A DNA stretch of 64,000 nucleotides from Pseudodesulfovibrio sp. (lineage in GTDB: Bacteria > Desulfobacterota > Desulfovibrionia > Desulfovibrionales > Desulfovibrionaceae): NCBI RefSeq assembly GCF_028692895.1, contig NZ_JAQUWN010000007.1:20819-84818 (forward strand), written 5' to 3'. The translations under genes and the position numbers were made by a program. Positions 46,729-55,916 of this stretch are shown piece by piece; positions within the stretch are counted from its first letter, which is position 1, and every line of letters begins with the position of its first letter. The notes beneath the pieces were generated by a model. That model searched no databases. It worked only from the letters and a program-made list of their open reading frames with translations, and had not been told where the DNA came from.

Positions 46729-47424
46729 ATGACGGGCGATTCCCCGGAATCGGGGCGGGTCGAGGAACTGGTGCGGAGTCTGTCCGTGGAGCGGCTCCAG
46801 CCGTACCGGTTGCCGAAGAAGGTGTCGCCGGACGAGGGCGACTACGACTGGCTGCTCCGTTACGTGTGGAACATCCGGCTTTGCGAGTCGCTGTATCCGG
46901 GCCTCCAGAATCTTGAGACAGCCCTGCGCAACGGCATGCACGGCGCGCTTTCCGCCGCCTACGGGACGGAGTTCTGGTTTCGCGAGGAAGGGCTGCTCGA
47001 CGGCCATGAACGGAAACTCCTGCTGCGGGCCGAGAGCCATATCCCCGCCAACCGGCGGAAGGTGGCCGGGAAGTACGTCGCCGAGCTGAATTTCGGGTTC
47101 TGGGCGTCCCTACTGCACCGGCGGTATCACGACTCGCTGGTGCCCAAGGTGATGAAGGCCGCCTTTCCCCGCAGGACGCAGCCGCTCAAGCGCTCCACCG
47201 TGGCCGGGGAGCCGGAGGCCATCCGCAAGCCTCGGAACAGGGTGTTCCATCACGAGCCGATCTGGAACAACCCGCAGCTTGCGGCCTTGCACAACCTTAT
47301 TTTGCAGTATATCGCTTGGCTCAATTATGAGCTGTTTCTCGTCACCAGGGGCGTGGATCGTTTTGAGGAAGTCCACGGGGCGGGAACCGCTCCCTACAAG
47401 GAAACCATTGCACAAATCGGCTAG
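46729..47424 (+). CDS. Abi_2-like (HEPN) putative abortive-infection protein
   Basis: 231 residues from ATG 46729; the track's TTG 46627 start lies on the valS hairpin flank and adds 34 unconserved residues. The pattern matches the Abi_2 family: LQPYRLPKK near the N-terminus, then YVWNIRLCESLYPGLQNLETALRNGMHGALS, FGFWASLLHRRYHDSLV, and a HEPN-type R-x4-H active-site motif in PRNRVFHHEPIW (about residues 195-206), followed by ALHNLILQYIAWLN. HEPN proteins of this group are typically RNases acting in phage defence or toxin-antitoxin systems, which would predict RNA cleavage on activation. No antitoxin or second defence gene is adjacent, so it is a solo gene between two housekeeping genes. Its immediate 5' flank is more A/T-rich than valS, which could mark recent arrival. 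Family assignment is fairly sure; activity is unproven. Confidence 0.78.
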   Translation: MTGDSPESGRVEELVRSLSVERLQPYRLPKKVSPDEGDYDWLLRYVWNIRLCESLYPGLQNLETALRNGMHGALSAAYGTEFWFREEGLLDGHERKLLLRAESHIPANRRKVAGKYVAELNFGFWASLLHRRYHDSLVPKVMKAAFPRRTQPLKRSTVAGEPEAIRKPRNRVFHHEPIWNNPQLAALHNLILQYIAWLNYELFLVTRGVDRFEEVHGAGTAPYKETIAQIG

Positions 47425-47445
47425 GCCGTCGCCATAGGAGCAACC

Positions 47446-48969
47446 ATGACCACCGCACATACCGCAAACGTCTTTCTCGTCGGAGCCGGTCCGGGCGATC
47501 CGGGCATGCTCACCCTGCGCGCCAAGGAGATCATCGAGACCTGCGACATCATGATCTACGACTATCTGGCCAACGCCGACTTCCTGAAGTGGTGCAAGCC
47601 GGATTGCGAGATCCTCTACGTGGGCAAGAAGGGCGGGGCGCACACCCTGCCCCAGGACAAGATCAACGACCTGATCGTGGACAAGGCGCGCTCCGGCAAG
47701 ATCGTCTGCCGCCTCAAGGGCGGCGATCCCTACGTCTTCGGGCGCGGGGGCGAGGAGGGCGAGGAGCTGGTGGAGGCGGGCATCGACTTCGAGGTCGTGC
47801 CCGGCATCACCGCGGGCGTGGCCGCCGCCGCCTATGCGGGCATCCCGGTCACCCACCGCGACTTCACCACCTCGGTCTGCTTCATCACCGGGCACGAGGA
47901 CCCCACCAAGGAGGAGTCCGGCAACAACTGGTCGGTCTACGGCCGGTCCAACTCCACCCTGGTCTTCTACATGGGCGTGGGCAACCTGCCCATGATCGCC
48001 GAAAATTTGATGCAGAACGGCCGCGCCGCCGACACCCCGGTAGCCCTGGTCCGCTGGGGCACGCGCTGCAACCAGACCTCCATGGTCTCCACCCTCGCGA
48101 ACGTGGCGGCCGACGCCGAGGCCCGGGCCTGGAAGTCCCCGTCCATCATCGTGGTGGGCGGCGTCTGCTCCCTGCACGACAAGCTGAACTGGTTCGAGAA
48201 GCGGCCCATGCTCGGCAAGGGCGTGGTCGTGACCCGCGCCCGCGAGCAGGCCAGCGGACTGGTCGGCGCCTTGACCGGCCTGGGCGCGTGCGTGCACGAG
48301 TTCCCGACCATCGCGGTGGAGCCGCTCGACGACTACAACGAGGTCGAGACGGCCATCCTCCAGCTCGCCCGCTGCCAGTGGGTGGTCTTCACCTCGGTCA
48401 ACGGGGTCAAGTTCTTCTGGAACCAGCTCGCGGCCGTGGGCCTGGACTCCCGCATCTTCGGGGGCATGCAGATCGCGGCCATCGGGCCCGCCACGGCCGA
48501 CGCCCTGCGCGAGCGCGGCATCATCCCGGACTTCGTGCCCGACAAGTACGTGGCCGAACACGTGGTGGCCGGGCTGCTGGAGCGCGGCATCCAGGGCAAC
48601 GACGTGCTCATCCCGCGCGCCAAGGTCGCCCGTGAGGTCCTGCCCGAGGAGCTCAAGAAGGCGGGGTGCAACGTCACGGTCCTGCCGGTCTACGAGACCA
48701 AACTGGTCCAGTCGTCCGGCGAGGAGATCGAGGAGGCCATGAAGAACGAGGCCATCCAGTACGTGACCTTCACCTCCTCCTCCACGGTGGAGAACTTCTT
48801 CGAGCTCATTACCCCGGACACGCTCCGCTGCTGCCCGGACGTGAAGCTCGCCTCCATCGGCCCGGTGACCACGCGGACCATCGAGAAGTTCGGCTTCAAA
48901 CCGGCGGTGGAGGCCACGGACTACACCATCCCCGGACTGGTGGAGGCCCTGCTGGCCGACGGAAAGTAA
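47446..48969 (+). CDS. cobA-hemD: Fused uroporphyrinogen-III C-methyltransferase / uroporphyrinogen-III synthase
   Basis: 507-residue two-domain enzyme of tetrapyrrole synthesis. Residues about 8-245 are the SAM-dependent SUMT (CobA): FLVGAGPGDPGMLTLRA, DYLAN, RLKGGDPYVFGRGGEE, VVPGITAGVAAAAYAGIPVTHR. This part converts uroporphyrinogen III to precorrin-2. Residues about 255-507 are the HemD fold (GKGVVVTRAREQASGL, VVFTSVNGVKFFW, AAIGPATADALRERGI, VTFTSSSTVENFF), which closes hydroxymethylbilane to uroporphyrinogen III. The fusion makes the enzyme feed siroheme, cobalamin and, in sulphate reducers, the siroheme-dependent haem route. ATG 47446 follows a weak AGGAG-like site (TAGGAGCAACC), 21 nt after the HEPN gene. 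No frameshift. cobB in the same window uses a product further down this pathway. Confidence 0.97.
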   Translation: MTTAHTANVFLVGAGPGDPGMLTLRAKEIIETCDIMIYDYLANADFLKWCKPDCEILYVGKKGGAHTLPQDKINDLIVDKARSGKIVCRLKGGDPYVFGRGGEEGEELVEAGIDFEVVPGITAGVAAAAYAGIPVTHRDFTTSVCFITGHEDPTKEESGNNWSVYGRSNSTLVFYMGVGNLPMIAENLMQNGRAADTPVALVRWGTRCNQTSMVSTLANVAADAEARAWKSPSIIVVGGVCSLHDKLNWFEKRPMLGKGVVVTRAREQASGLVGALTGLGACVHEFPTIAVEPLDDYNEVETAILQLARCQWVVFTSVNGVKFFWNQLAAVGLDSRIFGGMQIAAIGPATADALRERGIIPDFVPDKYVAEHVVAGLLERGIQGNDVLIPRAKVAREVLPEELKKAGCNVTVLPVYETKLVQSSGEEIEEAMKNEAIQYVTFTSSSTVENFFELITPDTLRCCPDVKLASIGPVTTRTIEKFGFKPAVEATDYTIPGLVEALLADGK

Positions 48970-49055
48970 CCGGTTCGTGACGCGCGGCCGTTGCCCGCGG
49001 CGGCCGCCATGGCGTATGCTCCGCCTCGGTCCGTGGACGGATCGGAGGAGCGGAC

Positions 49056-49448
49056 ATGCCCGTTGATTACACCTTGGAAGAGCGGGGAGGCTGCCTGCGC
49101 GTGACCGTCGTCGGCAACACGGACAGCCCGGACGAGCTGATCGGCTGCATCGACGCCGTGCTGGCCGACTGCGCGCGCATCGGCTGCGGCAACATCCTGT
49201 TCGACCATCGCGGCCTGCGGTTCGGCCGCGAATTCGTCGGTAATTACGACACGGCCCTCAGGCTCTCACGCCGCCTGTCCACGGAGCGGCCGATGCGGGT
49301 GGCCCTGGTCTCGCGTCCGGAACGGATGGAATTCGCCAGAATATACGAGCCGATAGGTGTTGGCCGGGGCGCGGAGATCAAGGCCTTTGACGGAGCGCCG
49401 ATGGCCGTCGTCTGGCTGACGGGCGGGCCGAAAACACCGCTTGATTAA
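49056..49448 (+). CDS. Small protein, possible STAS/SpoIIAA-like fold
   Basis: 130 residues, ATG 49056 with a strong GGAGGAG site. The alternation of strands and helices (LRVTVVGNTDSPDELIGCID, CGNILFDHRGLRFG, MRVALVSRPERMEF, MAVVWLTGG) resembles small STAS or SpoIIAA-like domains that bind partners or nucleotides, but no signature motif fixes this. No signal peptide or membrane segment. It sits alone, 86 nt after cobA-hemD and just before a terminator that separates it from purN. It may be the last gene of the cobA-hemD transcript or have its own promoter. The function is not assigned. Confidence 0.65.
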   Translation: MPVDYTLEERGGCLRVTVVGNTDSPDELIGCIDAVLADCARIGCGNILFDHRGLRFGREFVGNYDTALRLSRRLSTERPMRVALVSRPERMEFARIYEPIGVGRGAEIKAFDGAPMAVVWLTGGPKTPLD

Positions 49449-49470
49449 CGCGGCGGAATACGCCAAGAAG

Positions 49471-49509
49471 GCGCGGGGTACAAAAAAATCCCCGCGCTTT
49501 TTCTTTTTT
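49471..49509 (+). terminator. Rho-independent terminator between the STAS-like gene and purN
   Basis: Stem GCGCGGGG/CCCCGCGC with an A-rich 11-nt loop, followed by TTTTTCTTTTTT. The T-tract ends 1 nt before the AAAGGAG ribosome-binding site of purN, so purN must have a start site at or after the terminator, or depend on read-through. Confidence 0.9.
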
Positions 49510-49522
49510 GAAAGGAGTCGCC

Positions 49523-50227
49523 ATGAAGCTGCCTGTCGCCGTTCTCGTTTCCGGGTCCGGGTCCAACCTGCAATCCATCATCGACCGCATCGAGCAGGGC
49601 GTACTGGACGCCGAGATCAAGCTGGTGGTTTCCAACCGGGCCGGAGTCTTCGGCATCGAGCGGGCCAAGCGGCACAACCTGCCCTACAAGGTTATGCTGC
49701 ATACCGACTACCGGTCCCGAGAGGCCTTCGATCAGGCCATGGTCGACGCCATCGTCGAGGCCGGAGTGGGCGACAACGGCCTGGTGGCCATGGCCGGTTT
49801 CATGCGCATCGTCACATCCGTGTTCTTGCGGGCCTTCGAGGGCCGGGTCATGAACATCCACCCCGCCCTGGTCCCGAGTTTTCCCGGCGTGAACGGCCAG
49901 GCGGACGCCGCCGACTACGGAGTCAAGATCGCCGGCTGCACCGTGCATTTCGTGGACGAGCAGATGGACCACGGCCCGGTCGTCATCCAGGCCGCCGTGC
50001 CCTGCCAGGCGGGCGAGGACGGCAACGTGCTCGCCCCGCGCATCCTCAAGCTGGAGCACCGCGTCTATCCCCAGGCTATCCAGTGGTACGCCGAGGACCG
50101 GCTGCGCATCGCGGGCCGCCACGTCGAGCTCAAGGTGGCGGGCCGTCCCTGCGCCCGCCAGCCCAAGGCCGACATCGAGCCCGAGACCTACGCCCTGGTC
50201 TGGCCCCCGCTGGAAGAAGGCTTCTAG
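49523..50227 (+). CDS. purN: Phosphoribosylglycinamide formyltransferase
   Basis: 234-residue folate-dependent GAR transformylase, which transfers a formyl group from 10-formyltetrahydrofolate to GAR in purine synthesis. ATG 49523 has AAAGGAG at 5 nt; the track start 5 codons upstream is unlikely because it overlaps the ribosome-binding site. Signatures: VLVSGSGSNLQSIIDRIEQG at the N-terminus (GAR phosphate binding), LVAMAGFMRIV, the catalytic MNIHPALVPSFPG with the conserved Asn-x-His, and GCTVHFVDEQMDHGPVVIQ with the catalytic aspartate. About 20 residues longer than E. coli PurN, the extra being at the C-terminus. It stands alone between two terminators; other pur genes are not present. 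Confidence 0.97.
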   Translation: MKLPVAVLVSGSGSNLQSIIDRIEQGVLDAEIKLVVSNRAGVFGIERAKRHNLPYKVMLHTDYRSREAFDQAMVDAIVEAGVGDNGLVAMAGFMRIVTSVFLRAFEGRVMNIHPALVPSFPGVNGQADAADYGVKIAGCTVHFVDEQMDHGPVVIQAAVPCQAGEDGNVLAPRILKLEHRVYPQAIQWYAEDRLRIAGRHVELKVAGRPCARQPKADIEPETYALVWPPLEEGF

Positions 50228-50263
50228 CATACTGCCCGAAAGCGGCGGCCTGCCGCTTGTTCG

Positions 50264-50314
50264 AAAAAGCCCAAGGCCGAAGCGCAAGTTGCCTGCGCTT
50301 CGGCCTTGGGCTTT
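50264..50314. terminator. 21-bp perfect inverted repeat, bidirectional terminator
   Basis: AAAGCCCAAGGCCGAAGCGCA pairs perfectly with its complement at 50294-50314 across a 7-nt loop, between the 3' ends of convergent purN and the radical SAM gene. Reading on minus the stem ends in five Ts; on plus in three Ts. It probably serves both genes. Confidence 0.85.
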
Positions 50315-50369
50315 CCGTGCGGTCGCCGCCGGGTTTGCCGGTGCGTTGCCGATAAGTTTCCGTGTCCGG

Positions 50370-51380
50370 CTATCCGGCCGAGAACCATTCGGGCGGGCCG
50401 TCCTCCGCGCCGTTCTCCTTGCCCTGCCAGACGTCGTGCGCGTCCAGGTGGTCGCGAATCCGGTTGTGGAGGCGGCGCATGTTGCCCGCCCAGTCGGGCG
50501 CGATCAGCTCGCCGGTGGCCGGGTTGGCGTTGAGCCGGTGGACCACCACGCGCGGGGACAGGCGCATGAGCGCGGCCGAGAGCTGGTCCAGGTATTCGTC
50601 CAGGGTCAGGGGGACGTAGCCGCCCCGCTCGAAGAGGCGGGCCAGCCCGGCGCCCCGGCAGACGTAGGTGTTGTGGAACTTGATGCCGCCAACGGGCAGC
50701 GCGTTGAGCAGGTCGACGGTGGTCAGGAGCTCGGCCCCGCCTTCGCGGCCGTACGGGGCGGGCAGCCCGGCCATGACGTGGGCGACCACGGTCAGGCCCC
50801 GGTCGGCCGCGGCCCGGGCCGCGGCCGCGAAGTCGGCGACGGTGTGGCCCCGGTTGATGCGGGCCAGGGTGGCGTCGCTCGCGGATTGCAGGCCGAGTTC
50901 GAGGAAGAGCTCGGGCAGCCCCAGGGCGTCGCGCCGGGCGGCCAGCAGGTCGAGCTTGGCCTCGTCCAGGCAGTCGGGCCGGGTGCCGATGGAGAGCGCG
51001 GCCAGGCCGGGCAGCCCGGCCAGTTGGTCCAGGGTGCCGGCCAGCTTTTCGATGGGCCCGTGGGTGTTGGAAAAGGACTGGAGGTAGGCGGTGAAGAGCC
51101 GGGCGCGGCGTTTCTTTTGGTGGATATCGCGCCAGAAGGCCCACTGCTCGGCCAGGGAGAGGCCCCGGCGCAGCAGGCCAGAGCCCGAGCCGTCCGGGTT
51201 GCAGAAGAGGCAGCCCGCGCGCGAGATGGTGCCGTCCCTGTTCGGGCAGGAGAAACCGGCGTCCAGGGGTATTTTCCTGACAGGCTCGCCGAAGCGGCGC
51301 AGGAGGTGGGCGGAGAGGGCGAAGGTGCGGTTCACAATTTTTTTAGAAAAACTTGAGAAAATATGCTCAAACCGGCTCAA
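50370..51380 (-). CDS. Radical SAM protein, YhcC/TIGR01212 family
   Basis: Up to 336 residues. The start is uncertain: the track's TTG 51380 has no good ribosome-binding site, and GTG 51335 would give VNRTFALSAHLLRRFGE, closer to the usual length before the cluster. The 4Fe-4S cluster site is C-x9-C-x2-C (FSCPNRDGTISRAGCLFC), an extended spacing as in the YhcC group, after RKIPLDAGF. Other landmarks are SIGTRPDCL, LFLELGLQSASDATLARINRGH and HVMAGLP. These are SAM-radical enzymes with no firmly established substrate for this subfamily. It is divergent from mreB and convergent with purN, ending before the shared hairpin. The N-terminal start region is more A/T-rich than the rest. Confidence 0.9.
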   Translation of the reverse strand: MSRFEHIFSSFSKKIVNRTFALSAHLLRRFGEPVRKIPLDAGFSCPNRDGTISRAGCLFCNPDGSGSGLLRRGLSLAEQWAFWRDIHQKKRRARLFTAYLQSFSNTHGPIEKLAGTLDQLAGLPGLAALSIGTRPDCLDEAKLDLLAARRDALGLPELFLELGLQSASDATLARINRGHTVADFAAAARAAADRGLTVVAHVMAGLPAPYGREGGAELLTTVDLLNALPVGGIKFHNTYVCRGAGLARLFERGGYVPLTLDEYLDQLSAALMRLSPRVVVHRLNANPATGELIAPDWAGNMRRLHNRIRDHLDAHDVWQGKENGAEDGPPEWFSAG

Positions 51381-51438
51381 GCGTATTGCCTGGGCGGGTG
51401 GGATTTGCTACCAATCATCCACAGAAAATGTACGCTAG

Positions 51439-52557
<1,119 letters not shown>

Positions 52558-52698
52558 CCGGTCCGCCCAAACAATCCGGACGTTGCCCATGGCCGAGCGC
52601 AAGGCGCACCTCACTTTCGGAACCGCGGCGGCCCGCCCGTGCGGAGGGCCGGGGCCTATGTCGTGGCCGCGCACACGGCGCGCGGCGGGCGGTCGGGC

Positions 52699-53586
52699 GT
52701 GAGAAGGCCGCAGAAGATCGCCATCGCGGTGGTGGCCGGCCTGTTCCTCTACCTGTCCATCTACACCTGGAACCTGCGCACCGGGCACCTGGACGCCCTG
52801 TCCAGCTATACCGGCCTGGACATCTCGGGCTTCATCCTCCGGCCGGGTCTGTGGGTCTCGGACCAGGTGGTCGGCTTCTGGGAGCGCTACATCTACCTTG
52901 TGGCGCTCAAGCAGCGGAACGACGACCTGCACGAGGAGGCGGACCGGCTCCGGCGCGAGAACATGCTCATGAGCGCACGGGCCCGATCGGCCGGGCGGCT
53001 GGAGAGCCTGCTCGGGTTCAGGGCCCCGGAACAGTGGAATTTCAGCGGCGCGCGGGTCATCGCCCAGCGCATGGGCCCGGCCGGAGTCCTGGCCACCCTC
53101 ACGGTGGACCGGGGCAGCGCGTCCGGGGTCCGGCCCGATATGCCCGTGGTCATGCCGGAAGGCGTGGTCGGCCGCGTGCTCGAGACCGGGGCCACCACCG
53201 CGTCGGTCCTGCTGCTCACCGACGCAAACAGCCGCATCGCGGTCATCGGCGACGAGAACCGCTCGCCCGGAATGCTCTCCGGGCAGGGCTACGGCCAGCC
53301 GCTGATCCTGCGCTTCGTCAACCTGAACGCGCTCATCGACTCGGGCGAGCTGCTGCTCTCCTCGGGCCTCTCCGGCCTCTATCCCAAGGGGCTGCCCGTG
53401 GCCCGCGTGACCAAGGTCCAGCGCTCGGACATCTCGCTCTTCCTCACCGTGGAGGCCGAGCCCCTGGTGGACGTGGCCGGGGTGGAGGAGGTCCTCCTGC
53501 TCGACCGCGCGGTCGGCGCGGGCCCGGAGGAGGGCAGGGACGCGCCCGTCGACGGGGAGGCCAAGGACCGTGTATCCGGGGAGTAA
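52699..53586 (+). CDS. mreC: Rod-shape-determining protein MreC
   Basis: 295 residues from GTG 52699 (VRRPQKIAIAVV), my preferred start; the track's GTG 52639 adds 20 residues with no ribosome-binding site. It is a bitopic inner-membrane protein: TM about 7-25 (IAIAVVAGLFLYLSIYTW), periplasmic coiled-coil about 60-105 (VALKQRNDDLHEEADRLRRE), then the two beta-barrels typical of MreC (ARVIAQRMGPAGVLATLTVDRGSASGVRPDMPV and MLSGQGYGQPLILRFVNLN). It links the MreB filament with PBP2 in the periplasm and regulates the elongasome. The gap from mreB is about 140 nt. It overlaps mreD by 17 nt, which implies coupled translation. Confidence 0.92.
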   Translation: MRRPQKIAIAVVAGLFLYLSIYTWNLRTGHLDALSSYTGLDISGFILRPGLWVSDQVVGFWERYIYLVALKQRNDDLHEEADRLRRENMLMSARARSAGRLESLLGFRAPEQWNFSGARVIAQRMGPAGVLATLTVDRGSASGVRPDMPVVMPEGVVGRVLETGATTASVLLLTDANSRIAVIGDENRSPGMLSGQGYGQPLILRFVNLNALIDSGELLLSSGLSGLYPKGLPVARVTKVQRSDISLFLTVEAEPLVDVAGVEEVLLLDRAVGAGPEEGRDAPVDGEAKDRVSGE

Positions 53587-54055
53587 CGTCACCGCGATCC
53601 TCTGGTGGGGCGCGTATACCCTGATCGGCGTATGGGCCCAGCGGTTCGTGCCCGGCGTGGATTTCCTGGCGCCGGGCATCGTCCTGTCCATGCAGGAGCA
53701 GGGCGGGGCGCGCACGGTCTGGCTGGCCGTGATCTGGGTCCTGCTGCTGGAGGGCATGGGCAACCTGCCGTTCGGCTACGGCGTGGCCTGGTACGGGCTC
53801 CTGGCCGTGTTCTACATCATGGGGCGGTGGCTGTTCGAGGCCCGGTCGCTGCTCTTCGTGTGCCTGCTCGGCATCGGGCTCGGCGTGCTCCACCCGTTGC
53901 TCATCTATTTCCTGGCCTCCCTGGGCAACCTGGCCGTGCCCATGGAGACCTCCCTGGTGGAGGGCGCGCTCCAGGCCGCGACCTTCCCGGTGATCTGGCT
54001 GGCGGCGGACAAACTCTTCCCCAAGGGGCTCAGGCAGGATGCCAAACCTTTATGA
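53570..54055 (+). CDS. mreD: Rod-shape-determining membrane protein MreD
   Basis: 161-residue polytopic membrane protein, with about five hydrophobic segments (ILWWGAYTLIGVWAQ, VWLAVIWVLLLEGM, WYGLLAVFYIMG, LLFVCLLGIGLGVL, LLIYFLASLGNLA). MreD sequences are poorly conserved, and the call rests mainly on size, topology and position between mreC and mrdA. It acts with MreC in the elongation complex. The GTG start at 53570 overlaps mreC by 17 nt, and its end overlaps mrdA by 17 nt, giving a tightly coupled operon. Confidence 0.85.
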   Translation: MYPGSNVTAILWWGAYTLIGVWAQRFVPGVDFLAPGIVLSMQEQGGARTVWLAVIWVLLLEGMGNLPFGYGVAWYGLLAVFYIMGRWLFEARSLLFVCLLGIGLGVLHPLLIYFLASLGNLAVPMETSLVEGALQAATFPVIWLAADKLFPKGLRQDAKPL

Positions 54056-55916
54056 CAACGGCGACCAGCAGCCCCCCAGAAGCGGGCTGATCCTCCTTCA
54101 GGCGCTCATCCTGGGGCTGTTCTGCCTGTTCGCCATCCGTCTCTGGTACCTGCAGATCCACCGGGGCGAGGAATACGCCCTCAAGGCCAAGGAGAACCAG
54201 CTTCGACAGGAGCCCGTCTTCTCGCCGCGCGGCCTGATTCGCGACCGCAACGGCGACCTCCTGGCCGTGAACGAGCCCGCCTACGCCCTGGGCCTGGTGC
54301 GCGAGGACTGCCCGGACGTGGACGCCACCCTGCGCCAGGTCTCCCTGTGGACCGGCCGCAACTTCGACGACCTCAAGCGCCTCTACGGCAAGACCCGCAA
54401 GCGGGTGAAGCCCTTCGAGCCGCTCATCCTGGTCCCGGACCTGACCTTCGGCCAGGTGGCCATCATCGACGCCAACCGCTTCCGCTGGCCCGGCCTGGAA
54501 ATCCAGGTCCGGCCGCGCCGCAAGTACCGCTACGGCAAGCTCCTGGCCCACGTCCTGGGCTACGTGGCCGAGGCGGACGAGTCGGACCTGGAGCAGCGCA
54601 AGGAACTGGACCTGGGCGACTATGTGGGCAAGCAGGGCCTTGAACTGGTCCTGGAGGACCGAATGCGCGGGGTCAAGGGGCTGACCCAGTTCGAGGTGGA
54701 CGTCAACGGCCGGCGCCTCAAGGAGCGGGTGCTCAAGCACCCACGGGCCGGGCACGAAATCTCTCTCTCCATCGACCTGGAGCTCCAGCAACTGGCCATG
54801 GACTGGCTGGACGAGGAGGCGGGCGCGGCCGTGGTCATGGACGCCGAAACCGGCCAGATATGGGCCCTGGCCACCGCGCCGTCCTACGACTCCAACGACT
54901 TTTCCTCGGGCCTGACGCCGGACCAATGGGCCCTGCTGCGCGACGACCCGCTCCACCCCATGCAGAACCGGGTCATCCAGTCCGTGTACCCGCCGGGCTC
55001 GGTCTTCAAGCACGTGGTGGCCGGGGCCGGGCTGCACTACGGCGCCATCGACCCGCGCGAGACGGTCAACTGCCTCGGGCAGATCAAGCTCGGGCGGCAC
55101 GTCTTCCGCTGCTGGCGCAAGGGCGGCCACGGCAAGGTGGACCTGGAGCGCGCCCTGGTGGAGTCCTGCGACGTCTATTTCTACAAGGCGGGCAAGAAGC
55201 TGACCGTGGACCGCATGAGCGAGTTCGCCAAGGCCTGCGGCTTCGGCGAACCCACCGGGATCATCCTGCCTCATGAAAAGGCCGGGAACATCCCCACCAG
55301 GGAATGGAAGCGCAAGCGGTTCGGCGAGCCCTGGCAGGGCGGCGACAACCTGAACATGGCCATCGGCCAGGGCTACACCCTGGTCACCCCGCTCCAGGTG
55401 GCCCGCTTCTTCGGGGCCATCCTCAACGGTGGCAAGCTGCTCAAGCCCTTGCTGCTCAAGGACGAGAAGACCGTGGTCCAGGGCGACATCCCCCTCACGC
55501 CCGAGCAGATCGCCCGGCTGCACGAGGCCCTGGTCCAGACCGTCGAGGGCGACCACGGCACCTGCCGGCGCATCCGCACCAAGGGGGTGACCGTGGGCGG
55601 CAAGACCGGCACGGCCCAGGTGGTCCGCCTTTCCGACGAACTCAAGGGGCTCAAGGACGACGAGATTCCCTACCGCTTCCGCGACCACGCCTGGATGGCC
55701 GCCACCGCCGAGAAGGACGGCCGCAAGTTCGCCATCGCCGTGCTGGTGGAGCACGGCCTGCACGGCGGCAGCGGCGCGGGCCCGGTGGTCAAGGCGATCA
55801 TCGACTACCTCTTCACGGGCAAGATCCGCCAGAAGCCAGAGGCCCAGAAGGCCAAGGCCAGGGCCGTGCGCCAGCTTTCCCTGAAACATGCGAGGACCAA
55901 CGCCGATGCCCATTGA
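54039..55916 (+). CDS. mrdA: Penicillin-binding protein 2 (elongation transpeptidase)
   Basis: 625-residue class B penicillin-binding protein, the peptidoglycan transpeptidase of side-wall growth. Order: short cytoplasmic tail; TM about 17-38 (LILLQALILGLFCLFAIRLWYLQ); non-catalytic pedestal with SPRGLIRDRNGDLLAVNEP; transpeptidase domain with the active-site S-x-x-K at S321-K324 (PPGSVFKHVV), the SxN-equivalent S-C-D at 376-378 (VESCDVYFYKAG), and KTG at 522-524 (GGKTGTAQVVRL). All catalytic residues are present and the length is normal. It overlaps mreD by 17 nt and rodA by 11 nt. It works with the RodA glycosyltransferase encoded next. Confidence 0.97.
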   Translation: MPNLYDNGDQQPPRSGLILLQALILGLFCLFAIRLWYLQIHRGEEYALKAKENQLRQEPVFSPRGLIRDRNGDLLAVNEPAYALGLVREDCPDVDATLRQVSLWTGRNFDDLKRLYGKTRKRVKPFEPLILVPDLTFGQVAIIDANRFRWPGLEIQVRPRRKYRYGKLLAHVLGYVAEADESDLEQRKELDLGDYVGKQGLELVLEDRMRGVKGLTQFEVDVNGRRLKERVLKHPRAGHEISLSIDLELQQLAMDWLDEEAGAAVVMDAETGQIWALATAPSYDSNDFSSGLTPDQWALLRDDPLHPMQNRVIQSVYPPGSVFKHVVAGAGLHYGAIDPRETVNCLGQIKLGRHVFRCWRKGGHGKVDLERALVESCDVYFYKAGKKLTVDRMSEFAKACGFGEPTGIILPHEKAGNIPTREWKRKRFGEPWQGGDNLNMAIGQGYTLVTPLQVARFFGAILNGGKLLKPLLLKDEKTVVQGDIPLTPEQIARLHEALVQTVEGDHGTCRRIRTKGVTVGGKTGTAQVVRLSDELKGLKDDEIPYRFRDHAWMAATAEKDGRKFAIAVLVEHGLHGGSGAGPVVKAIIDYLFTGKIRQKPEAQKAKARAVRQLSLKHARTNADAH

